A stretch of DNA of 64,000 nucleotides from Acidobacteriota bacterium. GTDB lineage: Bacteria > Acidobacteriota > Terriglobia > Acidiferrales > UBA7541. The DNA lies in assembly GCA_003223245.1 (NCBI GenBank), contig QHYI01000109.1:62001-126000 (forward strand), given 5' to 3'. The notes beneath the pieces are model-generated. The model was not told the DNA's origin. It was given only the letters and a program-made list of their open reading frames with translations, and made no database searches. Made by a program: the position numbers and the translations under genes. This document shows, one piece after another, positions 50,217 to 59,706 of the stretch. Each line of letters starts with the position of its first letter. Position 1 is the first letter of the stretch.

Positions 50217-50857
50217 TCAGGCCCGTGCACTCAGTCCCGGCTCCGCAACCCAGCCAAAGGACCGCGTTACGGCCTTTTTCCATTCCGAGTAGAGCCGCTC
50301 TCGCGTGGCGCTTTCCATGTGGGGCTTCCATACTTGGTCCGCACTCCAATGTCTGCGCAATTCTCCCAAATCTTTATAGAAGCCGACGGCCAGGCCTGCG
50401 GCGTAACTGGCGCCCAGCGCTCTGGTTTCTTTGATCAATGGCCGGATGACGTCGCGATTCAGAATGTCCGCCTGAAATTGCATCAGCAGATCGTTTTCAA
50501 CCATACCGCCGTGGGCTCTCAGGGAGTCCACTCTTTTGCCGGAATCCAGTTCCATAGCCTCGAGCACTTCGCGGGTTTGATACGCGGTAGCTTCCAGAAC
50601 CGCGCGTGCCAGATGACCCTTATTCGAGTAGCGCGTAAGCCCGGCGATAACGCCTCGAGCGTCGGATTTCCAGTAAGGAGCGAAAAGCCCCGAGAACGCT
50701 GGCACAAAGTAAACGCCTCCGTTGTCCTTGACGGTGCGCGCCAGGGGCTCAATATCCGAGCTCTTTTGAATCAGCCCCAAGTTGTCGCGCATCCACTGCA
50801 CGAGCGCTCCGGTAATAGCCATACTGCCTTCGAGGGCGTAGGGGATGACGCGAGCCC
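50217..50857 (-). pseudogene. glpK: Glycerol kinase, N-terminally truncated
   Basis: The readable frame ([20 protein letters not shown] and the following [40 protein letters not shown]) is the C-terminal half of a GlpK-type FGGY kinase, ending in family-like fashion. Intact GlpK has about 500 residues; here roughly 210 remain. An in-frame stop lies at about 50867, just before the first family-like residue, so the 5' half is gone. No glycerol transporter or dehydrogenase gene is adjacent. Confidence 0.78.
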
Positions 50858-51156
50858 CGGCGAATGGTCATATTTGCGTCACTGTACTATCTGCGCGCGT
50901 ATCGGAAGGTCGTAGTACTTACACCCAGAAAGTCTTAGTACCTATAAAACCCCAAGGAATTTGCAAAGATTTCTTGACTGTAGCCCCGGAATTGATTACA
51001 AGAAGCCAGCGACCTTTCAGGGTGCGTTCTGAAATACGGCCAATCCATGTGATAATGAAGCAGGGGCGGTGCCCAACATTACCGGCTGCAGCAGCGTCAG
51101 CGGCGAGCGGCTCCGCAAGTTTCCAATCCTAACCGGATTGGGGGTGAATTGATAAA
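50858..51156. other. Intergenic stretch before rpsU
   Basis: About 300 bases with TAGTAC at 50913-50918 and again at 50936-50941, 23 bases apart, and a GATAAT box at 51051-51056 with no good -35. The promoter of rpsU must be here but cannot be fixed with confidence. Confidence 0.4.
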
Positions 51157-51354
51157 GTGGCGGAAGTCATCATCCAGGAAAACGAATCTCTGGAAAACGC
51201 ACTGCGGCGCTTCAAGCGCAAAGTGCAACAGGAAGACATCATCAAGGAGATCAAGAAGCATAGCTTCTACATGAAGCCCGGCGAGAAGCGCCGGGCGAAA
51301 GAAGCGCTTTCGCGGAAGCGACTGCGCAAGAAGCAGCGGCGGGAATCGGAGTAA
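51157..51354 (+). CDS. rpsU: 30S ribosomal protein S21
   Basis: The protein has 65 residues from a GTG start at 51157, with GGGGGTG upstream. The sequence IIQENESLENALRRFKRKVQ followed by FYMKPGEKRRAKEALSRKRL and a basic tail is typical of S21, which takes part in initiation on the small subunit. Confidence 0.95.
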   Translation: MAEVIIQENESLENALRRFKRKVQQEDIIKEIKKHSFYMKPGEKRRAKEALSRKRLRKKQRRESE

Positions 51355-51361
51355 TTTGCCG

Positions 51362-51388
51362 AGGGCGGTCCTTTCCGGAGGGCCGCCC
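51362..51388 (+). terminator. Terminator after rpsU
   Basis: AGGGCGGTCC pairs with GGGCCGCCCT with one wobble around a pyrimidine loop and ends TT. It is 8 bases past the stop codon. Confidence 0.55.
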
Positions 51389-51595
51389 TTGCGTTATCCG
51401 TCGCGGCGAGGCGCTGAACTTCCGAGAGTTAGGCCCCCGTTAGGCAGAACGTTTGGGTGTTTTTCGCAGCTTCGTACCCGCAGGCCCAAGGGATCCGCGC
51501 CCGGCGTCCCCGGATACTGGTCTCCTCAAGCATCTTGGCTCTCAGGTGCAAAGTCCTCCCAAACCCCTGCCGGCGGGACCAGGGGAGAGCGCCTC

Positions 51596-51892
51596 ATGGA
51601 ATACCACGACAAGGTGTTGAAGTGTTCGGAATGCGGAGCGGAGTTCGTGTTCACTGCCGGCGAACAGATGTTTTTCGCCGACAAAGGATTCAAGAACGAA
51701 CCGAAGCGCTGCAAGGCCTGCAAAGCGAAAAGGGCCGAAAGCGGCGCGCACGCCGCTCCAGCACGCGCGGAAACCAAGACCAATTGCTCGCAGTGCGGGA
51801 AAGAAACCACGGTTCCCTTCCGGCCCACGCAGGGACGGCCGGTATATTGCCGTGAATGCTTCCAGCAGCGGCGGGCCATAGGCGCGGCGTAG
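51596..51892 (+). CDS. Double zinc-ribbon protein
   Basis: The protein has 98 residues from the ATG at 51596, with AGGGGAGAG upstream. It has two treble-clef-like zinc sites: Cys10/Cys13 with Cys39/Cys42 (CSECGAEF and RCKACKAK), and Cys64/Cys67 with Cys85/Cys88 (NCSQCGKETTVPFRPTQGRP, YCRECF). The second unit is typical of acidobacterial CxxC-CxxC proteins of unknown role. Nucleic-acid or protein binding is likely. The frame extends back to 51356 but that part is Arg/Pro-rich and looks non-coding. Confidence 0.75.
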   Translation: MEYHDKVLKCSECGAEFVFTAGEQMFFADKGFKNEPKRCKACKAKRAESGAHAAPARAETKTNCSQCGKETTVPFRPTQGRPVYCRECFQQRRAIGAA

Positions 51893-52082
51893 TTCAGAAG
51901 TTGGAAGTTAGAAACTAAAGGTCAGAAGCAGGGCTCGCAGAGGAGAACGTTTCCGGTGGGGCGGGTCGGTTTTCGTCCGCTTGTTGTTTCGCCCATCCTT
52001 TCTTCCTTCCCGCCTTATGCTTTATTTGATATTTTGTTCTAATTTCTCCCTTCTTGCCGAGCAATCTGCGGCGCTGCCAAAT

Positions 52083-53195
52083 TCAAGAATGGGCGTCGAG
52101 GTAGGCGCCGAACTGAGCAAGCGCTTCGGGCATGTTCTTGCGGCCGTAGCCGAAGCGAATGTGGCGTGGCTGATCGTAGACGGTGCCTGGCAGGAGCAAG
52201 ACTCCCGCTTTGTTCACCGCTTCCTCACAAAACGAAAGCACGTCGCACTGCGGCTTGAAGCGGACAAAGCCGATGGGGCTGGCGTTGGGCTTGACCCATT
52301 CGAAGAGATTCGAGCGCTGCCGCAAGAAAGAAGCTAGCAGAGGCAGGTTGCGTAATACGATTTCGCGATTGCGCTGGACCAGGACTTCGCGGTGGCGCAA
52401 CGCCAGCGCCGAGAGAAATTCGCTCGGAGCGCTGCTGCAGATCGACGTGTAGTACTTGAATTCGAGGCAGCGGTCGAGAATCCCTGCATCTTTGGAGGCG
52501 AGCCAGCCAAGCCGAAGGCCGGGCAAGCCGTAAGTCTTGCTCATGGAGCCAAGACTGACGGCGCGTTCGTAAATTTCACAGGCCGCTGGGAGACGCGTGG
52601 CGGGATCGTGCTCGAGTTCGCGGTAGACTTCGTCGCAAAAGACGATAATTCCGCGCGCGGAGGCAAGTTTCATGACTTGCTGGAAGACGTTTGCAGACAT
52701 CAAAAGCCCCGTCGGATTGTGAGGCGTGTTGATGTAGATGATTTTCGTGTTAGGCTGAATCAATTTTTCAAGCGCGGCGAGGTCATGCGCCCAGCCGTTT
52801 TCAAAGCAGCGACGCCATTCGCTAATTTGTGCTCCCGTGCTGCGCGCGACTTCGAGCGCGCTCTCATAGCAAGGCGTTTCGACGATGACGTGATCGTCCG
52901 GCGAAAGCAACGCGTGATACAAAACAAAAATGCCTTCCTCGGTTGCTGCCGTGACCAGGACATCTCGAGGAGGGATTCCCCGATACATCGCCGAGACGAC
53001 TTCGCGCAGCACCGGCGCTCCCGGCGATTCCGTGTACCCGCACCAATGCTTCAGGAAGCGATCATGAGAACCGGGCTCGAGGTCGAGCAGCTCCTGGATG
53101 GTGCGGGACTCCGCGTCGGAACTGGAAAGCAGATATTTGGCGGTGAATTCGTATTTGCCGAAATACTGTTCAATGCGAAAGGGCTTGATTTGCAT
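52083..53195 (-). CDS. PLP-dependent aminotransferase, class I/II
   Basis: The protein has 370 residues from the ATG at 53195. Fold-type I signatures are complete: INTPHNPTG binds the cofactor and substrate, FCDEVYRELEHD holds the Asp that contacts PLP, and GSMSKTYGLPGLRLGW has the Schiff-base Lys. IRFGYGRKNMPEALAQF ends with an Arg that could bind the carboxylate. It is probably an amino-acid transaminase; substrate unknown. An upstream in-frame stretch to 53336 is unconvincing. The region 53196-53518 holds nothing I can name. Confidence 0.88.
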   Translation of the reverse strand: MQIKPFRIEQYFGKYEFTAKYLLSSSDAESRTIQELLDLEPGSHDRFLKHWCGYTESPGAPVLREVVSAMYRGIPPRDVLVTAATEEGIFVLYHALLSPDDHVIVETPCYESALEVARSTGAQISEWRRCFENGWAHDLAALEKLIQPNTKIIYINTPHNPTGLLMSANVFQQVMKLASARGIIVFCDEVYRELEHDPATRLPAACEIYERAVSLGSMSKTYGLPGLRLGWLASKDAGILDRCLEFKYYTSICSSAPSEFLSALALRHREVLVQRNREIVLRNLPLLASFLRQRSNLFEWVKPNASPIGFVRFKPQCDVLSFCEEAVNKAGVLLLPGTVYDQPRHIRFGYGRKNMPEALAQFGAYLDAHS

Positions 53196-53518
53196 GGCAC
53201 AAGAGTCTGGCAAGGTCCACGTCCGGCAGTCTAGCGCCAAAATGACTCGCACACCGGTGCGGCATTGCGCTTGGCCAACAGAGCGAATACGCACTCCGGC
53301 CTGGCACGTCAGGCTCCTCGACTCGGACCCGGCCATCGGCTGGCAGGTCCTGAGGACTTCACGGGTGAGGCCACTGACGCGATTGCAGCCGAGCGGTCCC
53401 GCGTCGCTGCGGAGGGCTGGGGAGCCCGACTGACGGGCTTATTCGCAATAACCGACTTAGGAATTCTTTGCAGCGTGGGAAAGGAAACGGTACGGCTTCT
53501 GTCAGCCGGTTCCCGATT

Positions 53519-54763
53519 TCAAATGATGTCCTCTCTCTCGGCGTCCCATTGGACGGTGCGCAACTGGCGCAGTGAAGCGATAGCCATTTGGCAGGCGATC
53601 GCGGAACTGTAGCCTAGCTCGAAGGGGCAGTTCGGTTCCATGCGGCTGCGGACACAATCGAAGAAATTGCGCATGTGGGCTTCGGTATCATTTTCATCCG
53701 AGCCGACAATGTTGGCCTCGCCTCCGACCGATGAGGAGGTGGGGGCTTTTTGTTCGGCGTGATGATGGGTCTGCGGCAGATAGCTCACGTTGTCCACCAC
53801 GCGCAGGACGGTTCCTTTGTTCCCCAGAGCCAGGTCGCTTCCGTCTTCCCCGTAGTAATTGTTGCCGAACATCGAATTCCAGGTGAACATCAGCTTTTCC
53901 GGCTGATCCATGCAGACATTCATGGTGTCGGGAACTTCCATCTCGGGAGAAAGATAGTTATAGCCAGCCATGGTGACGCGGTGCGGAACCTTGAGCCCAA
54001 GCACTTTGTACCAAAAGCCTACCTGGTGGACCATATTCTCAAAAACGTTTCCGCCGGAATAATCCCAGAAAAACCGCCAATTGATGAAGCGCTGCGGATC
54101 GAAGTCGTGCGGCGGCGCTTCGCCTTCGAACTCTTTCCAAGCGACGTTTTCCAGATTGCAGTCAGGGGGAATGTTCCGTTTCCATCCGCCATAGGGAGCG
54201 TTGCGATAATGATGGGTATGAATCGCGGTGATATTTCCCAGGCGGTCCGGGGTCGCAAGTTCGCGCGCGCGCTCGAAAGCTTTTCCGCTCACGGACTGGA
54301 TGCCGACCTGAACCACACGATTCGATCCTTCGACCGCGCGGCGCATCCGACGCGCATGGTCGGGATTAAAGGCCATGGTCTTTTCCTGGTAGACGTCTTT
54401 GCCCGCTCGGATCGCGGGGACGAAGTTGAGGGCATGCTGATGCTGTGGAGTGGCGATGAGCACGGCGTCGACGGACTTGTCGTCGAGCAAGCGGCGGAAG
54501 TCGGTGTAGGTCTGAATCGATGGAACCAGGTGCTTGATCGCGTCCAGACGGCGCGAATAGACGTCGGCAACCGCGACGGCTTGCGTGTTGGGCGCCTTCA
54601 GAGCGGCTTTGAAGATAGCCGTTCCCCGGCCGCCTGCGCCGATAAGGCCGAAGCGGACGCGGTCGTTGGCGCCAAGGACGCGAGCCGGCGGGAACATCGA
54701 CGAGCCTGCCAGGGCGGCGGCACCTCCGGTAAGTTGATGGATGAAAATGCGGCGGTTTAGCAT
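53519..54763 (-). CDS. Gfo/Idh/MocA oxidoreductase with twin-arginine-like signal
   Basis: This 414-residue NAD(P)-dependent sugar or cyclitol oxidoreductase has an N-terminus MLNRRIFIHQLTGGAAALAG that resembles a twin-arginine export signal, then the Rossmann loop GLIGAGGRGTAI. QEKTMAFNPDHAR replaces the usual EKP motif, with the conserved Lys kept. The C-terminal domain has GGNVFENMVHQVGFWYKVLG. The gene follows the isomerase gene by 18 bases, so the pair are likely one transcript acting on a sugar outside the cytoplasm. Confidence 0.83.
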   Translation of the reverse strand: MLNRRIFIHQLTGGAAALAGSSMFPPARVLGANDRVRFGLIGAGGRGTAIFKAALKAPNTQAVAVADVYSRRLDAIKHLVPSIQTYTDFRRLLDDKSVDAVLIATPQHQHALNFVPAIRAGKDVYQEKTMAFNPDHARRMRRAVEGSNRVVQVGIQSVSGKAFERARELATPDRLGNITAIHTHHYRNAPYGGWKRNIPPDCNLENVAWKEFEGEAPPHDFDPQRFINWRFFWDYSGGNVFENMVHQVGFWYKVLGLKVPHRVTMAGYNYLSPEMEVPDTMNVCMDQPEKLMFTWNSMFGNNYYGEDGSDLALGNKGTVLRVVDNVSYLPQTHHHAEQKAPTSSSVGGEANIVGSDENDTEAHMRNFFDCVRSRMEPNCPFELGYSSAIACQMAIASLRQLRTVQWDAEREDII

Positions 54764-54781
54764 GGCTTTCGCTCCTATTGG

Positions 54782-55708
54782 TCAAACTGAGGAATATTTC
54801 CTGCAAAGGGTTTTGATCTTGGCGACCAGCTTGGGCACACCCGTGGTGGCGTCCTCTTTTCCTTCATATTCCGCGGACATGAAACCTTTGTAATTGGCGC
54901 GTGCAAAAATTTGCCAAACGCGGTCGAGGTCCACGGCTTCTCCGTTTTGGAAGTGGTCGCGGATGTGCGTATGCGTGGCGTAAGGGGCGGTGGCTTCGAT
55001 TTGCGAGTAAGCGTCGGCTTTTGCGATGGGGATGAAATTGGTTATGTCGAGATTGATTCCAAAAAAAGGTGAGTCGACGCGATGGACGATCTCAAGACAG
55101 GTATCCGAGTTCTGCGTAATTCCTTGGTGGTCTTCCATTCCAAGAGTGATGCCTTTCTTGCTCGAGTATTCACAAGCCGCCTTCAGCGTTTCCACCGTCC
55201 ATCCCACCGCTTGCTGAACAGTGGCTCCCGCTGGGAGCTGGCCCGCGAAAACACGCAGGTGCGGCGCGCCAAGCGATTCGGTAACATCCACCCATTTCTT
55301 GATTTCCTCCAAGACCTCGGCGCGTTTGCCCGGTTCAGCTTGCACGGTGCTGGCTCCGATGGCGGCGCCCGAAAAACATACGCCGTTTTTGAAGGCCAGA
55401 TGCCGCAGCGAAGCCAGGTAGGCAGGGTCGGCGGACTTGAACCAATATCCGGTCATATCCACGCCATCAATGCCCAGCGCGACGGCGTTTCGAATGACGT
55501 CTTCCATGGTCATTTTGCCGGCGCCGAGAAGTTTGCTGTAAGAGTAAGCGCAGCAACCCGTGAGCAGCCGCGGCGCTGCTGCACTTGCCGGCTCCGTGTT
55601 TGGCGTCGCAGCCCAAGGCCGGGCTGCTCGGACAAGTTCCGCGCCAGCGATGACCCCTGGCCCCGCAGCTCGCAAAAAGTCTCTGCGGTCAATCGGCTTT
55701 GGCGTCAT
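54782..55708 (-). CDS. Sugar-phosphate isomerase/epimerase-type TIM barrel, exported
   Basis: The 308-residue protein starts with IDRRDFLRAAGPGVIAGAEL, a twin-arginine signal, followed by the TIM-barrel family region: ALGIDGVDMTGYWFKSADPA, HLRVFAGQLPAGATV, GITLGMEDHQGITQNSDTCL with the metal-binding Glu/His pair, and HTHIRDHFQNGEAVDLDRVW. It resembles xylose-isomerase-like or hydroxypyruvate-isomerase-like enzymes. The substrate is unknown; coupling with the oxidoreductase downstream suggests a sugar-epimerising or degrading step. Confidence 0.85.
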   Translation of the reverse strand: MTPKPIDRRDFLRAAGPGVIAGAELVRAARPWAATPNTEPASAAAPRLLTGCCAYSYSKLLGAGKMTMEDVIRNAVALGIDGVDMTGYWFKSADPAYLASLRHLAFKNGVCFSGAAIGASTVQAEPGKRAEVLEEIKKWVDVTESLGAPHLRVFAGQLPAGATVQQAVGWTVETLKAACEYSSKKGITLGMEDHQGITQNSDTCLEIVHRVDSPFFGINLDITNFIPIAKADAYSQIEATAPYATHTHIRDHFQNGEAVDLDRVWQIFARANYKGFMSAEYEGKEDATTGVPKLVAKIKTLCRKYSSV

Positions 55709-55889
55709 GGATTGAACTCTCCCTTATCATGGAACGGAAATCTCGCCGGAACAAGCCCGAAGCTGCTAAAGGCGCGATTCGCAGGCTATTGGTCTGTTTC
55801 CGCTTGAAGCGTGCAAATTCTAACCCTGGCGGAGTATGATACGAAGCGCAAAAGTCCCGGTCAGCTCGTGCTCCTCGGAGGGCCAGCCC

Positions 55890-57026
55890 ATGGCTCACCG
55901 CTTCACTATTGGCGTCGAAGAAGAATTCCAAATCATCGATCCTGCGACTTGCGAACTGCGTTCGCACGTCAGCCAGCTCATTTCCCAGGCCTCGGCGGAC
56001 ATCGTCGAACAAGTCAAGCCCGAGTTGCACCAATCCATCGTCGAAACGGGCACGCGGATTTGCGACAGCGTCAGCGATTTGCGCATTGAAATGCACCGCA
56101 CGCGGGGAGAATTGGTAGCCGCGGCAGAACGCGCGGGCCTGCAAGTCGCCGCGGCGGGAACACACCCGTTTTCGAGCTGGATCGACCAAGTCATCTCCCC
56201 TGGGGAGCGTTACCAGCATATCGTCGACGAAATGGGCCAACTGGCGAGGTCGCTGCTGATCTTCGGCATGCACGTGCACGTGGCCATGCCGGACAAGCAG
56301 ACGACGATTGATTTGATGAACGGTGTGCGTTATTTCCTGCCGCATCTGCTGGCGCTTTCCACCAGTTCGCCTTTCTGGATGGGCCGGAACACGGGGCTGA
56401 AATCGTTCCGCACTACCGTGTTTCGCCGTTTTCCGCGAACGGGCGTCCCGGAACAGTTCGAATCCTGGAGCGCCTACGAAAATTTTGTGAATTTGCTGGT
56501 GAAGCTGCACTGCATCGATAACGGCAAGAAAATCTGGTGGGACGTGCGGCCGCATCCGATGTTCCGCACGCTGGAGTTCCGGATGTTCGATGTGTGCACC
56601 AAGGTCGAGGAAGCGGTGGCCATTGCGGCGTTGGCCCAAGCGATTATTGTGAAGCTGCACCGGCTGTACACCTTGAATCAGAGCTGGCGGCTGTACCGCC
56701 GGGCGCTCATCGAAGAGAACAAATGGCGCGCGGCGCGTTACGGCATCGACGGCAACCTCATCGACTTCGGCAAAGAAGCGGAAGTGGATATGCGGCAATT
56801 GATTCCGGAATTGCTGGAGCTGGTGGACGACGTGGTCGACGACCTGGGAAGCCGCGGCGCTGTCGAGTATGTCCACACGATCCTAAAAGAAGGCACGAGC
56901 GCAGACCGCCAACTGCGCGTTTATCAGGAAGCAGGAGATTTGAAAGAGGTGGTGCGCCATCTGGTTGCGGAAACCCGCGCTGGCGTGACCGAGCCGCGAA
57001 CTTCTTCGGCGCACGCCGTGAATTGA
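55890..57026 (+). CDS. Carboxylate-amine ligase, GCS2/YbdK type
   Basis: The protein has 378 residues from the ATG at 55890, with CTCGGAGGG upstream. It belongs to the glutamate-cysteine-ligase type 2 fold: RFTIGVEEEFQIIDP is the metal-binding start, RIEMHRTRGELVAAAERAG and AAGTHPFSSW follow, then IFGMHVHVAMPDKQT and WWDVRPHPMFRTLEFRMFDV. It joins an amino acid carboxylate to an amine using ATP, with gamma-glutamyl products in known relatives. It opens a run of ligase genes and starts 180 bases from the divergent isomerase gene. Confidence 0.9.
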   Translation: MAHRFTIGVEEEFQIIDPATCELRSHVSQLISQASADIVEQVKPELHQSIVETGTRICDSVSDLRIEMHRTRGELVAAAERAGLQVAAAGTHPFSSWIDQVISPGERYQHIVDEMGQLARSLLIFGMHVHVAMPDKQTTIDLMNGVRYFLPHLLALSTSSPFWMGRNTGLKSFRTTVFRRFPRTGVPEQFESWSAYENFVNLLVKLHCIDNGKKIWWDVRPHPMFRTLEFRMFDVCTKVEEAVAIAALAQAIIVKLHRLYTLNQSWRLYRRALIEENKWRAARYGIDGNLIDFGKEAEVDMRQLIPELLELVDDVVDDLGSRGAVEYVHTILKEGTSADRQLRVYQEAGDLKEVVRHLVAETRAGVTEPRTSSAHAVN

Positions 57027-57174
57027 GCCGTCCGTTGTCAGCGGTTGTTTCTCAGTTTCCAGCGGAAGAAGCGATTGGACGTTCAATGAAATTGGTTGAG
57101 GAACGTTGTTTCGCCCATTGAGAACTGATCCCTGAAAGTGGAAAGTCCATCAGTCGTACGTCGCAGGAGCAACA

Positions 57175-58206
57175 ATGAAAAAGATTGGCCTTCTCTGCGG
57201 ACGGGAATACAGCTTTCCTCCGGCGTTTATCGTGAAAGTGAACGAGCTAGGGAAGAAAGACGGCGTGGCCGCGGAATTCGTGAAGCTGGGCGGCACGCCC
57301 ATGGGCGAGCCGGCGAAGTACAGCGTGATTGTCGATCGCATCTCGCACGAGGTCGCATATTACCGCGGGTTTTTGAAGCACGCCGTCCTAGAAGGCACGT
57401 ACGTCATCAACAACCCCTTCTGGTGGTCGGCCGACGACAAATATTTCAACTACTCGGTCGCGACAAAGCTGGGCATCGCGATTCCAAAGACCATCTTGCT
57501 CCCGCAAAAGGGTTATCCCGCGGATGTCGACATCACTTCCGAGTCGCTCCACAACCTGGAATATCCTCTGGATTGGGAAGGCATGTTGGATTACGTCGGG
57601 CGGCCGGCAATCCTCAAGCCGTTTTCCGGCGGAGGCTGGAAACACGTCTACAAGGTCCACAACAAGCTGGAGTTGCTGGCCGCGTATGACCAGACCTCGC
57701 CGTACTGCATGACGCTGCAGCAGTTCATTGATTTCTCGCAATACGTGCGCTGCTTCAGCTTCGGCAAGACGGACATTATTCCCGTTCATTACGATCCAAA
57801 GGAACGGAAATATTTGGTTGACCATGCGTATTTAGCGTCAGAACTGGGCGTGCGCATCGTGAAGGATGCGCAGATCATCAATCAGGCGCTCGGCTATGAG
57901 ATGAATACCATCGAATTTGCCATCCAGGATGGCGTACCCTATGCCATTGATTTTTTGAATCCTGCGCCGGATTTCGAACGCGATCGCATCACGGAATTCT
58001 ATTTCGAGCTCGTGGTGGAAAAAATGGCGCGCCTGGTCATCGACCGCGCTCTTCATGGTCAGGCTTATAATTCCTGGCCCCGCTGGGAAGAAATGCTGGG
58101 AATGGGCGCCGCCGGAGGATTTACGGGAGCGCCCAAGAGTGCGGCGTCGGGACAAAAATCGGGCGCGGTTCCGGCATGGAGTTCGCCGCCAGCGCAAGGA
58201 TCGTAA
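57175..58206 (+). CDS. ATP-grasp ligase (RimK-like), unknown product
   Basis: The protein has 343 residues. The ATP-binding core is RPAILKPFSGGGWKHVYKVH, with Lys and a Gly-rich loop. The distal part MNTIEFAIQDGVPYAIDFLN followed by PAPDFERD provides the metal-binding Glu and Asn/Asp pattern of ATP-grasp enzymes. The N-terminus IGLLCGREYSFPPAFIVKVN is a pre-ATP-grasp-like fold. The last 35 residues are Gly/Ala/Pro-rich and probably disordered. It would ligate a carboxylate to an amine via an acyl phosphate. Three bases separate it from the next gene. Confidence 0.75.
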   Translation: MKKIGLLCGREYSFPPAFIVKVNELGKKDGVAAEFVKLGGTPMGEPAKYSVIVDRISHEVAYYRGFLKHAVLEGTYVINNPFWWSADDKYFNYSVATKLGIAIPKTILLPQKGYPADVDITSESLHNLEYPLDWEGMLDYVGRPAILKPFSGGGWKHVYKVHNKLELLAAYDQTSPYCMTLQQFIDFSQYVRCFSFGKTDIIPVHYDPKERKYLVDHAYLASELGVRIVKDAQIINQALGYEMNTIEFAIQDGVPYAIDFLNPAPDFERDRITEFYFELVVEKMARLVIDRALHGQAYNSWPRWEEMLGMGAAGGFTGAPKSAASGQKSGAVPAWSSPPAQGS

Positions 58207-58209
58207 CCC

Positions 58210-59601
58210 GTGACCACGGCTCCCACACCTTTACCTCCTTGTTCGCCGGCGGAGGATTGGCATGAAATCTTGAAGCCGATGCTCTTGCGCATGCCGGAGC
58301 TTCCCGAGGATTTGTTCCGACGCATGCGCGGGGCCAAATTGACTTTTGGCCAGCGCGTCCACTGCCCTTTCCTGCGGCCGTTTTTTCTCTCTCCCGAAGA
58401 CGAAGAGCACGTCCGAACCGTGGCGGAGACCATTGCCGAACTTGGCGAACGCGTGGTGCTTGCGGCCTTGGAGGACAAGCACGTTTTCGCGCAACTGCAT
58501 TTGCGCGAGGAGGAGGAACGGCTCGCGCGTATCCCCGTCGGCCTTGGCCCGGCCAGCACAGCAGCACGGCTTGATGCGTTCTTGCTCCCTGATTCCTTGA
58601 GATTTGCCGAATACAACGCGGAATCGCCGGCAGGTCCCGGCTATGCGGAAGCACTCGCGGAAATTTTCAACGACCTTCCGATGATGGGGCAGTTTGCCCG
58701 AAAATATCAAGTGCATCGGTATTCGCTGACTGCCAGATTGCTTGAGGCGCTGCTCCAGAGCTACCGGGATTCGGGGGGCTCGGCGGAAAAACCGCAAATC
58801 GCCATTGTGGATTGGGAAGAGGTTCCCACATGGAGCGAATTTGAGATTCTCCAGGCGCGCTTCGAGAAGATGGGGATTCCTACGCTGCTTGCCGATCCGC
58901 GTCAGCTCGAATGGGATGGAAAGCACCTGGTCGTGGCGGGCAAAAGAATTGATCTGGCGTACCGGCGCGTGCTAATCAATGACATCGTGGCTAAGCCGGT
59001 GGAGTGTGCGGCGCTAGTAAAAGCCTACACGGCTGGCGCCGTGTGCGTGGCGAATAGTTTTCGCTGCAAAATCCCGCATGTGAAAACGTTCTTTGCTGTT
59101 CTCACCGACGAGCAAAACGGGAACCTCTTCTCGCTCAGCGAGCGCGAGATCATTCGCAAGCACATCCCGTGGACGCGCGTGGTTGCGGATGTTCAGACCG
59201 CCCATTACGGCGAGCATGTGGAACTGCTGGACTTTATCCGCAAGGAGCGCGAGAAGCTAGTGTTGAAGCCCAGCGATGAATACGGCGGCTCAGGCGTGAC
59301 CCTCGGATGGGAAACCGGAGAAGCGGCCTGGGAGGAAGCCATCGAACGCGCGCTGACAGCAAAGAATGGCGTGTGGATTGTGCAGGAGCGGATCCCCGTT
59401 CGCCGCGAATTCTTCCCTTACATTGCTGATGTAGGCACAGTCGATTACCGCGAAATGCTGGTGGATTTTGCGCCGTACTTATTCCGCGGGAAACTGTGCG
59501 GCTTTCTCACGCGGCTAAGTTCGACGGGACTCGCTAACGTCACCAGCGGCGGCGGACAGGTGCCGGCGTTCCGGGTTTCTCTCAGAAACACCGCCAACTA
59601 A
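58210..59601 (+). CDS. Second ATP-grasp-like ligase, probably circularly permuted type
   Basis: The protein has 463 residues from a GTG at 58210 just three bases after the previous gene; AAGGATCG lies inside the upstream end. FAEYNAESPAGPGYAEALAE resembles the D-x-N-S/E-P-A-G segment of the circularly permuted ATP-grasp family (glutathionylspermidine-synthase-like). VLKPSDEYGGSGVTLGWETG gives the ATP-binding Lys and Gly-rich loop near the C-terminus, and WIVQERIPVRREFFPY the strand after it. It is distinct from the preceding ATP-grasp protein, so the cluster has two different ligases besides the GCS2 enzyme. Confidence 0.72.
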   Translation: MTTAPTPLPPCSPAEDWHEILKPMLLRMPELPEDLFRRMRGAKLTFGQRVHCPFLRPFFLSPEDEEHVRTVAETIAELGERVVLAALEDKHVFAQLHLREEEERLARIPVGLGPASTAARLDAFLLPDSLRFAEYNAESPAGPGYAEALAEIFNDLPMMGQFARKYQVHRYSLTARLLEALLQSYRDSGGSAEKPQIAIVDWEEVPTWSEFEILQARFEKMGIPTLLADPRQLEWDGKHLVVAGKRIDLAYRRVLINDIVAKPVECAALVKAYTAGAVCVANSFRCKIPHVKTFFAVLTDEQNGNLFSLSEREIIRKHIPWTRVVADVQTAHYGEHVELLDFIRKEREKLVLKPSDEYGGSGVTLGWETGEAAWEEAIERALTAKNGVWIVQERIPVRREFFPYIADVGTVDYREMLVDFAPYLFRGKLCGFLTRLSSTGLANVTSGGGQVPAFRVSLRNTAN

Positions 59602-59706
59602 CTCTCAATCAAGCGGGAGGTTTTGCCCGTCCCTTCGACCGGTGGAATAAACGCCCGAGCAAAACGACCTTGCCAGAAATTCGGCCGTTTCAAGTACACT
59701 TTTGAA

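Noticed and set aside
51356-51595. N-terminal extension of the zinc-ribbon protein
   Set aside because: Arg/Pro-rich, without family features, and it overlaps the rpsU terminator.
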